Source: Microbispora rosea
Lineage (GTDB): Bacteria; Actinomycetota; Actinomycetes; Streptosporangiales; Streptosporangiaceae
Direction: 5' to 3'
Assembly: GCF_900156315.1 (NCBI RefSeq)
Contig: NZ_FTNI01000012.1
Span: 1-64,000 of the forward strand
DNA length: 64,000 nucleotides
Part shown: one piece after another, positions 41,748 through 48,200 of the stretch
How positions within the stretch are numbered: the first letter of the stretch is position 1
Layout: each line of letters opens with the position of its first letter
The notes under the pieces: model-generated
Told to the model about the DNA's origin: nothing
Database searches by the model: none
Seen by the model: the letters and a program-made list of their open reading frames with translations, nothing else
Program-made: the position numbers and the translations under genes

Positions 41748-42824
41748 GTGGTCTTCAAGCGGATGCTGGGCGCTCTCGGGGTGGGCGCCCCCTCGGTGGA
41801 CACCGTACTGACCACCCCACGAGTCCGGCCGGGCGGCATGCTCACGGGAGAGGTGAGACTGACCGGCGGCGACTTCGACGCCGAGATCGAGGACATCGCT
41901 CTCGGCCTGGTGGCCGGAGTGGAGATCGAGCACGGCGACGGCGAGAGCGCGGGGCTCGGGGAGTTCTCCCGCGCCCGGGTGTCCGGTCCGTTCACCCTGC
42001 GCCAGGGCGAGAACCGGAGCCTCCCCTTCCAGATCCCGGTGCCGTGGGAGACCCCGATCAGCCAGATCGACGGGCAGCCCCTCACCGGAATGGCGCTCGG
42101 CGTACGCACCGAGGTGGCCATCGCGAAGGCCGTCGACAAGGGCGACCTCGACCCGATCGCCGTCGAGCCGCTCCCCTCGCAGTCGCGCGTCCTGGAGGCG
42201 TTCCTCCAGCTCGGCTTCGCCTTCAGGTCGGCCGACCTGGAGGCCGGCCACCTGTACGGCATACGCCAGGAACTGCCGTTCTACCAGGAGATCGAGTTCT
42301 ATCCGCCCCCGCGGCACGCCGGGGTGGTGGGGGAGGTCGAGCTCACCTTCGTGGCCGGTCCCGCGGGTCTGGAGGTGATCCTGGAGGCCGACAAGCGGGC
42401 CGGCCGTTACTCCGGCGACGCCGTCGGCCGCTTCCACGTCGGCCACGAGGACGCGGCGCGCATGGACTGGCCCGCGGAGATCGACCGCTGGCTGACCGGG
42501 CTCACCGGGCACGGCGCCCCGTACGGTGACCACCACGGTGGCTACGAGCACGGATATGGCCACGGGGACCACGGCCACGGCTATGACCAGGGCCCTGGAC
42601 ACGGCTACGGACACGGCTATGGCCATGGCTATGAGCACGGCAATGCGCACGGCAATGCACACGGCTATGAGCACGGCGGCCACCACGAGCACCGCGGCGG
42701 ACCCGGCTGGGGCGCGGTGGCCGCGGCCGGAGCCGCCGGGGTCGTCGGCGGCCTGGTGGCGGGCGAGATCATCGAGGAGATCTTCGAGGGCGACGAGGAC
42801 GAGGGCGGGGACGGCGACTGGTAA
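41748..42824 (+). CDS. SpoOM-type sporulation-control protein with Gly/His repeat tail
   Basis: A 358-aa protein. Residues 1-255 are a SpoOM/arrestin-like beta-sandwich (FKRMLGALGVGAPSVDTVL, PGGMLTGEVRLTGGDFDAEI, then RSLPFQIPVPWETPISQIDG and FAFRSADLEAGHLYG). Residues 263-312 are a low-complexity tail built on HGYGHG, HGNAHG and YEHG units, encoded by short direct DNA repeats around 42540-42680. A Gly/Ala-rich helix and an acidic end (EEIFEGDEDEGGDGDW) follow. The His-rich tail may bind metal. SpoOM affects sporulation timing in Bacillus; the role here is unproven. Confidence 0.85.
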   Translation: MVFKRMLGALGVGAPSVDTVLTTPRVRPGGMLTGEVRLTGGDFDAEIEDIALGLVAGVEIEHGDGESAGLGEFSRARVSGPFTLRQGENRSLPFQIPVPWETPISQIDGQPLTGMALGVRTEVAIAKAVDKGDLDPIAVEPLPSQSRVLEAFLQLGFAFRSADLEAGHLYGIRQELPFYQEIEFYPPPRHAGVVGEVELTFVAGPAGLEVILEADKRAGRYSGDAVGRFHVGHEDAARMDWPAEIDRWLTGLTGHGAPYGDHHGGYEHGYGHGDHGHGYDQGPGHGYGHGYGHGYEHGNAHGNAHGYEHGGHHEHRGGPGWGAVAAAGAAGVVGGLVAGEIIEEIFEGDEDEGGDGDW

Positions 42825-43043
42825 CCCCCGCCCGGCGCCTCTCCGCCTGCGACGGCGCCGCCGGGCACGTCTCGGATAAGAGGTGAGAATTCGATCGGGA
42901 TCGGCCGCCGGCGGCGGTCTCCGGAGACGCAGGTGAACCCAAGGGGCCGGGCCGGCGCCCGCTGATCGGCGCGGCGGCGGCGCCCGCGACATTGCCTTCG
43001 CTTGGAGTGTCGCCGCCCACACGCGTGATCAGAGGGGTTGTAG

Positions 43044-43059
43044 CGTGACAGCGGTCACA
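43044..43059. promoter_or_regulatory. Crp/Fnr-type operator
   Basis: CGTGA-CAGCGG-TCACA matches the TGTGA-N6-TCACA type recognised by Crp-family regulators. It lies 33-48 bp upstream of the secreted protein start at 43092. A second short palindrome, GTGACATCAC, follows immediately. Confidence 0.5.
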
Positions 43060-43091
43060 GTCAGTGACATCACGCAAACAGGAGGTTACGC

Positions 43092-43442
43092 ATGATCCGT
43101 CGACTGCTCCTGGCCGGCGCTGCCTGCGCCGCCGGGATCGTCGTCATGGCGCCGATCGCCGCCTCGGCGGAGACGGCAGCCCCGCAGCACGCGGCCGCGA
43201 CCGCACAGGCCGGCGACTGGGGTCACGGCGGCTGGGGTCACGGCGGGTGGGGTTACCGCTCCGGCCGCCCCTGGCACGGTGGCTACTGGGGCAGCCCCCT
43301 CGGCTACTGGAGCCGTCCGCTGGGCTACTGGACCACGCCGGTGGTCACCACACCGGTGGTCACCGCACCGGTGGTCCTGGTGGACAGTCTTGCGGGCGAC
43401 TGCGCGGCCGCCAACTACAACGCCACTCCCTGCGACGGCTGA
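43092..43442 (+). CDS. Small secreted Gly/Trp/Tyr-rich protein
   Basis: A 116-aa exported protein. The signal peptide (MIRRLLLAGAACAAG, then APIAASAE) ends near residue 28. The mature part is aromatic and glycine-rich with repeats (GHGGWGHGGW, GYWGSPLGYWSRPLGYW), then a valine-rich stretch TTPVVTTPVVTAPVVLVD. It ends with two cysteines (GDCAAANYNATPCDG) likely to form a disulfide. The ATG follows AGGAGG. The family is unknown; it resembles small spore-surface or wall-associated proteins of actinomycetes, by composition only. Confidence 0.7.
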   Translation: MIRRLLLAGAACAAGIVVMAPIAASAETAAPQHAAATAQAGDWGHGGWGHGGWGYRSGRPWHGGYWGSPLGYWSRPLGYWTTPVVTTPVVTAPVVLVDSLAGDCAAANYNATPCDG

Positions 43443-43524
43443 CCGAGGATCTCGTGAGAGATCCCGCCTGAGGATCGCACCCACCACCCTCGATCGAGCA
43501 CGGACTCGGCGAGGGATTTAAAAA

Positions 43525-43561
43525 CCCCAGGTTGTCAGCAGATTTTGCTGACAACCTGGGG
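43525..43561. terminator. Perfect 16-bp stem hairpin
   Basis: CCCCAGGTTGTCAGCA (43525-43540) pairs perfectly with 43546-43561 across a 5-base loop. A five-A run at 43520-43524 becomes a T tract on the minus strand. It follows the secreted protein gene by 80 bp, and could also end minus-strand transcription. Confidence 0.75.
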
Positions 43562-43630
43562 CCAAAGCCGGCCGCAACCCACAGATCTTCGGATACCGTT
43601 CGTAGCCATTCCCTCTCCCTTAGTGATGGC

Positions 43631-44182
43631 ATGACTTCCTTCGATCCGGAGCGCGTGATGAACGGCCACGACAGACCTCGCTCTCCCCGGCGCGCCGGGC
43701 GAGCCCCTTACGGCCCCGGCCGCGCGGCACGGCCCAAGCCCCCGCCGTACGCGCCGGCCCCCGGGCGGCACGACGACATCGACGGCGACCTTCATGGCCG
43801 ATATGAGCCGGAACGCGAGCCCTCCCCCATTTCGAAGGCCGGACGGCATCGCTCCCTGCCACGCCCGACGCTGATCCGTGCAGCGATCCTGACCGGGGCC
43901 GCGGTGCTGACCGCGGTGAGCGTCTGGGCGAGCATCGACACCTCCGGTCCAACGCCGGGCTCGCCCCCGCCCGCCGGCACCGTGGCCACGCCGGTTCCCG
44001 GCATCACGGTCCAGCCCAGCATCGCTCCGCCGGAACCCGCGCGACCGCCGTCCGAGCACCGTTCCCGCTCGAAGCGGGGCGAGAAGGGCCTGCCGACGGG
44101 GGCCCGGCGGCACCACGGCCCCGCTCACCCGTCGAGGCGCACACGGCCTCCTGCCGCCCACCCCCGCCCGCATGAGTCCTGA
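43631..44182 (+). CDS. Putative single-pass membrane protein
   Basis: A 183-aa protein. A basic, proline-rich cytosolic head (RSPRRAGRAPYGPGRAARPK) precedes one transmembrane helix near residues 77-96 (LIRAAILTGAAVLTAVSVWA) and a Pro/Ser/Thr-rich outer tail ending in a His/Arg/Pro-rich region. The start at 43631 is chosen because the frame upstream passes through the hairpin; an ATG at 43658 is an alternative. No family is recognised. The layout resembles actinobacterial wall-facing proteins of low complexity. Confidence 0.5.
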   Translation: MTSFDPERVMNGHDRPRSPRRAGRAPYGPGRAARPKPPPYAPAPGRHDDIDGDLHGRYEPEREPSPISKAGRHRSLPRPTLIRAAILTGAAVLTAVSVWASIDTSGPTPGSPPPAGTVATPVPGITVQPSIAPPEPARPPSEHRSRSKRGEKGLPTGARRHHGPAHPSRRTRPPAAHPRPHES

Positions 44183-44399
44183 CTTCCTCCGTCTCCCCCT
44201 CCGCGCCTTCGGCCGGCCGGCGGGGCCGCACCATCGGTCGGCCCGCAGGGCCGCATCATCGGCCGTCCGCAGGGCCGCCCCCTCCCTCTGACGCCGCCCG
44301 CGACCTCCCCGCAGGGCCGGCCCCCTCTCCCGGACGCCGCCCGCGACCTCCCCGCCGGCGGCGCCACATCGTTCTGGCACGTTCCAGACGTTCCAGGGA

Positions 44400-44792
44400 T
44401 CACGTCGTCCGCCGGACGAAGGCGCGGGTGACGGCGGTGCCGGTGTCACCCAGGGCGGCGGCCAGTTCCTCGGTGATGAGGGTCTTTTCGACAGCGACCG
44501 TTATCTCCTCTGCCGCGTACTCGGCCACGACGAGCTCGTGGCCGAGATCCCCACTTCTTCTGATGCGGACGCGCAGCGCCGGCATCGGGCGCGCGTCGTC
44601 GACGGGCTGAAGCAGCTTCAGCGTCGCCGTACCGATCTCGTCCATGGGGACGATCAGCTCGGGAGCGAACTGACTCTCGTCGACGAAGGCGATGATCCTG
44701 TTATCGCGAAGTGCGTGGTGGATTACCACCGGCAAGCTATGCAGCAAGTGGGCGCGACGGAATTCCACTGATGGTTGCGACGGTGATGACAC
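44400..44792 (-). CDS. Hypothetical protein
   Basis: A 130-aa soluble protein with normal amino-acid composition: EFRRAHLLHSLPVVIHHALR, FAPELIVPMDEIGTATLKLL, VDDARPMPALRVRIRRSG and EYAAEEITVAVEKTLITEEL. It looks like a beta-rich small domain. It lies 112 bp downstream of an XRE-type regulator on the same strand and may be co-transcribed with it. No family is recognised. Confidence 0.55.
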   Translation of the reverse strand: MSSPSQPSVEFRRAHLLHSLPVVIHHALRDNRIIAFVDESQFAPELIVPMDEIGTATLKLLQPVDDARPMPALRVRIRRSGDLGHELVVAEYAAEEITVAVEKTLITEELAAALGDTGTAVTRAFVRRTT

Positions 44793-44904
44793 GAATCATC
44801 CACCATATCCTTTCTGTGCAATCACGTCCCCGATCGTTTCGCTGCTCGATGCCAGGAAAGTTTGACGCATCAGCACCGGCTAAGGCGACCGTGCATCCGG
44901 AAAA

Positions 44905-45327
44905 TCACCTTTCCTCCCTTTCCGGCTCGGCCGTGCTATTGATCACCTGCATGAGTTCGTCGGCGAGGCGTGCGCACTGTTCAGTTGTATAACCCGTCGG
45001 CACGCGGAAGATCAGGCGTTCTCCAGGGCCGGTCCGGACGTCGGCGATGTCCCATCCGATCCACTGACTGATAGCCAGCGCCTTGACGCTGTCCGGATCC
45101 ATCTCGAGGCCGGCCGCGAGAGCCTCCAAACGCCACAGATCCGGCATTCGCGACACCCGGCCACTCAGCACGTCGGTGATCCACTGGGCGGTGAGGCTCT
45201 GACCTGTGCTCCCGCTGACAGACCTCAGTGCGAGCGTGCGGATGCTCATTCCCTTGTCCGCCACGTAGTCGCGGATGCAGTCGCTCAGGGGGGTGGGGGG
45301 CTGGGGTGTCACGCGCTGCGACGGCAT
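44905..45327 (-). CDS. XRE-like helix-turn-helix protein
   Basis: A 140-aa regulator. An HTH-like N-terminal domain (LSDCIRDYVADKGMSIRTLA, QWITDVLSGRVSRMPDLWRL) resembles Cro/CI-type repressors with an atypical longer second helix. The C-terminal part (GWDIADVRTGPGERLIFRVP, CARLADELMQVI) is of unknown function. The ATG at 45327 has GAGGAG upstream; a longer start at 45375 is possible. It is divergent from another small HTH gene at 45590. Confidence 0.7.
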   Translation of the reverse strand: MPSQRVTPQPPTPLSDCIRDYVADKGMSIRTLALRSVSGSTGQSLTAQWITDVLSGRVSRMPDLWRLEALAAGLEMDPDSVKALAISQWIGWDIADVRTGPGERLIFRVPTGYTTEQCARLADELMQVINSTAEPEREER

Positions 45328-45589
45328 TCGGTTGTCAGCTCCTCGACTCTTTCTGGCCGCGATCACCCCCATCATGCCCGCTAGATCCTGACGACAGGGA
45401 GCAAACCCCGACGAAGCCAGGGACCAGTTGTGTCAACAAGATGCGTCACCAAAAAGCCGGCCCGCACAAGATTTATTCTTGGAAACCTTCCGTTTTCACG
45501 TGCGGCCGCGCCCGGCCGGATTAGAGTGCGACCTGCAGTCGAGACGTCAGCAGAATCTGATGATGAAGTTTCCATCGGAGAGGTTCGCT

Positions 45590-45844
45590 ATGGCGGGAAA
45601 GCCGCAGATGCACCTTCGGAGCGTGGCGCTCTTGCGCGCCTTGATGGTCGGTCACAGTCAGAGCGTGGCCGATTTCGCTCGCCGGGCAGCCCTTACCAGA
45701 CAGTGCATCGACGGTCTGCTCAAGCGAGGCACATGCCGCCGCACCACGGCGGACGCCATCGCGGCAGCAGCGGGGGTGCGGACTCTCGACCTGTTCCGGC
45801 CCTCCGTGTCGTCAAAATTCGCTGACAGAAGCGAGGACTCGTGA
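45590..45844 (+). CDS. Small helix-turn-helix protein
   Basis: An 84-aa XRE-like DNA-binding protein: VALLRALMVGHSQSVADFAR, then TRQCIDGLLKRGTCRRTTAD and AAGVRTLDLFRPS form the five-helix fold. The start ATG at 45590 has GGAGAGG just upstream. It lies directly before the repeat-containing secreted protein. This type of single-domain HTH resembles the small regulators of phage and plasmid-derived genes, so its target may be local. Confidence 0.65.
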   Translation: MAGKPQMHLRSVALLRALMVGHSQSVADFARRAALTRQCIDGLLKRGTCRRTTADAIAAAAGVRTLDLFRPSVSSKFADRSEDS

Positions 45845-46032
45845 TCGCGTCACGTGTTTCCGATCCGGGGTCACTCCTGATCCCCGGCGGAGGCTCTCGC
45901 GGCGAGTCCGGGCCGGAACCGCCTCGACTGCGGTCCTGCGCATTCCGCTTCGCCGTCGCCACACCGCCGGCTTCCGGGATGCGCATTCGATCCGACAGCA
46001 GCACACCTCAGGAAAGGAATCGTCTCTTGACG

Positions 46033-46956
46033 ATGAAGAAAGCCCTCCTCACGGGGGCACTCGCCACCGCTGCCCTGGTCACTCCCATGGTGGTGGCCGC
46101 CGAAGCCGCGAGCGCGGCGAGCACCGCGCAGCAGGCCTCCAGCAGCGTCTCCCGTCCGGCCGACACCGCCAGGCGCGGTCCGGATCCGCGCGCGGACATC
46201 CGCGTGCACCAGTTCGTCCTGAAGGGCAAGACGTACATCCTCCCCAGCTGCCAGTACGTCGTCAACGGCGGGGTCCTCGTCTCGCCGACCTGCGGGGCCG
46301 GGCTGACCCGGCCGGTGTACGTCGTGTCCGGCCGCACCTACGCCCTGCCGGGCACCTGGCGCGACCAGATCGTCACCGGCCTGCCCGGCCGCTGGTACGG
46401 CCTCCCCGGCTACCAGCTCGGCACCGGCGTCCACGAGTACGTCGTGGGCACCCAGACCTACGTGCTCCCCAGCTGCCAGTCCGTCGTCAACGGCGGGATC
46501 TACATCTCGCCGAGCTGCGGGGCGGGGCTGACCACGCCGGTCTACGTCGTCGACGGCCGCTACTACCCGCTGCCCGGCAGCTGGGGCTGCGACGCGTCCC
46601 TCGGCCTGCCCGGCCGGTGGTACGGCCTGCCCGGCCGCGGGTACTGGAACCCGGGCCACAACTGGGGCGGCAACCACTGGGGCGGCCACTGGGGCGGCGG
46701 CAGCTGGGGCGGCCACGGCGGTCCCGGCGGCGGCACCTGGGGCGGCCACGGCGGTGGCGGCGGCACCTGGGGCGGCCACGGCGGTCCCGGCGGTTCCGGT
46801 CCCGGCGGTCCCGGCGGCTCCGGCCACGGCACTCCGGGCGGCGGCACCTGGGGCGGCTCCGGTCACAACGGTCCGGGCGGCAGCTGGGGCGGCTCGGGTC
46901 ACAACGGTCCGGGTGGCTCCGGCCACAGCGGTCCCGTCGGCTGGCGCAACCGCTAA
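46033..46956 (+). CDS. Secreted protein with duplicated 68-residue module and Gly-rich tail
   Basis: A 307-aa exported protein. The signal peptide (MKKALLTGALATAALVTP) ends near AEAASA. Two homologous modules occupy residues 59-126 and 134-201. Each runs from (E/Q)(Y/F)V...TY(I/V)LPSCQ...VVNGG through SP(T/S)CGAGLT, PVYVV, LPG(T/S)W and GLPGRWYGLPG, with two conserved cysteines per module. Residues 205-307 are Gly/Trp/His-rich repeats (GGGTWGGHG, GGSGHNGPGGS). The ATG at 46033 is chosen over an upstream TTG. The family is unknown; the composition suggests a surface or spore-coat type structural protein. Confidence 0.75.
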   Translation: MKKALLTGALATAALVTPMVVAAEAASAASTAQQASSSVSRPADTARRGPDPRADIRVHQFVLKGKTYILPSCQYVVNGGVLVSPTCGAGLTRPVYVVSGRTYALPGTWRDQIVTGLPGRWYGLPGYQLGTGVHEYVVGTQTYVLPSCQSVVNGGIYISPSCGAGLTTPVYVVDGRYYPLPGSWGCDASLGLPGRWYGLPGRGYWNPGHNWGGNHWGGHWGGGSWGGHGGPGGGTWGGHGGGGGTWGGHGGPGGSGPGGPGGSGHGTPGGGTWGGSGHNGPGGSWGGSGHNGPGGSGHSGPVGWRNR

Positions 46957-47055
46957 CCGGTCACTTCACGTCGTCGGCGCGGTGAACGGGGACGCGGCGC
47001 CGGCGACGACACCACCGGAATGCTCTCGGCGAGTGCGCGCCACCGCCGAGAAAGG

Positions 47056-47090
47056 CGAGGGACGTGGGGGTTACTAGTGGACGTCCCTCG
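47056..47090. terminator. Hairpin after the duplicated-module gene
   Basis: CGAGGGACGT (47056-47065) pairs with ACGTCCCTCG (47081-47090) across a 15-base loop, 100 bp after the stop at 46956. Confidence 0.55.
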
Positions 47091-47188
47091 TCCGATTCGC
47101 GGCGTAGGTGCCTTCCGGGTCACCGGATGATCGTTTCCATTCGCGCCCCGCTACCTGGGGCAGGGTCGCGGATGGAGACGCGCCGCGA

Positions 47189-47225
47189 GAGAGCGGCTGC
47201 GACCGGCATCGTCGCAGCCGCTCTC
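47189..47225 (+). terminator. Strong intrinsic terminator
   Basis: GAGAGCGGCTGCGAC (47189-47203) pairs perfectly with GTCGCAGCCGCTCTC (47211-47225), loop of 7, followed by a T-rich CTTGTTTCGTC. Its position argues that the open frame from 47064 to 47363 is not coding and that the next gene starts at 47364. Confidence 0.75.
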
Positions 47226-47363
47226 CTTGTTTCGTCTCACCTGTGGACCGTGCTCGCGTCCCGATTCCGTCACCCCGCGACAGGGCCGAGGCATGAGGGC
47301 CCGCGGCCGGGCTTCGCCCGGGACGGATGCCGGTGCGGTCTCCGACGAAGGGAAACCCCTCCG

Positions 47364-47843
47364 ATGACTCTGGACTGGTGCATCGAGGTGGCGCTGCTGA
47401 GCCTGCTCACGGTCTCGGCCTGGCCACCGCACCGAACGGGCCTGATCTGGCGGCAGCCACGCCTGCTCAGCGACGTCGTCGAAGCCGAGTTCGACCAGCA
47501 CACCCGCCTGTACGTCGTGACGCACGTCCGCGTCCGAGGATCGACCACCACGCCGCTCGTCGCGGATTGGCACCAGATCGCGACGTACGCCGCACAGTGC
47601 TCCGGCGAGATCGGCACCCTTTATGTGTGCGTGCTGCACGGCATGCAGAAGTGGTACTGGCAGTGGGGCCTGATGACCGACGCGCCGGCCGACGCGACCC
47701 GCGGCAGGCGGGGCGGGCGCCCGCTACGCGCGAAGCCGTACGGGTGCGGGCGGCGGCTCGACACGGTGCTGGAGGAGTTGACGGAGCGGCGCGCACCTGC
47801 GGTCTGCCGATTCCGCCGGCGCCCCCGGACCATCGGGTGGTGA
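47364..47843 (+). CDS. Hypothetical protein
   Basis: A 159-aa frame starting MTLDWCIEVALLSLLTVSAW after AAGGGAA. The short hydrophobic N-terminus is followed by PRLLSDVVEAEFDQHTRLYV, WHQIATYAAQCSGEIGTLYV and CVLHGMQKWYWQWGLMTD. The C-terminus is basic. A longer frame from 47064 exists but runs through a terminator hairpin. The family is not recognised. Confidence 0.45.
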   Translation: MTLDWCIEVALLSLLTVSAWPPHRTGLIWRQPRLLSDVVEAEFDQHTRLYVVTHVRVRGSTTTPLVADWHQIATYAAQCSGEIGTLYVCVLHGMQKWYWQWGLMTDAPADATRGRRGGRPLRAKPYGCGRRLDTVLEELTERRAPAVCRFRRRPRTIGW

Positions 47844-48060
47844 GGGCCCGCGGGGAAGCCGGGCCTCAGGGGCGGCGCCCCCGATTTGCGGACGAGCAGG
47901 TCCGGCAGTGATCTACCAGAGGACGGCAGGGTCGCCGAGCAGCCGCGGGGGCCTCGATGACCCACCGGCCGGACCGCTGGAGAACCGGCGCCGCCCCGCC
48001 CGGGTGGGCGTCGGCACGGAATGCTCACCGGCGCCGCCACCGGGTGAAGGCGCAAGCATT

Positions 48061-48200
48061 GGCTCACGCGCCGAGGCGGCGCGGCGACCGCGCATGGGCT
48101 CACGCGCCGACGCGGCGCGGCGATCGCGCATGGGCTCACGCGCCGAGGCGGCGCGGCGACCGCGCATAGGCTCAGGCACCGAGCAGCGCGGCGACCGCGC
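48061..48200. repeat. Tandem 36-bp repeats at the tail of the DUF5682 gene
   Basis: Three 36-bp units (48061-48096, 48097-48132, 48133-48168), each beginning GGCTCACGCGCCGA and ending near CGCGCAT, are over 90 percent identical. A fourth, degenerate copy continues into the last codons of the DUF5682 gene (stop at 48172-48174). The array therefore seems to have grown by duplicating the gene end. There are no spacers, so it is not CRISPR. Confidence 0.85.

Noticed and set aside
43525-43561. Integron attC-like or phage att site
   Set aside because: A perfect stem with an A/T tract is better explained as a terminator; no integrase or cassette boundary is nearby.
45871-46926. Ala/Gly/Val-rich frame antisense to the repeat-containing secreted protein
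   Set aside because: It mirrors the glycine-rich repeats on the coding strand and lacks a ribosome-binding site.
47064-47363. N-terminal extension of the hypothetical protein at 47364
   Set aside because: The region contains a strong terminator with a 15-bp stem and T-rich tail, and the peptide is Arg/Pro-rich.
48061-48200. Possible CRISPR array
   Set aside because: The 36-bp units are directly adjacent with no spacers and no cas genes nearby, so this is a simple tandem duplication.
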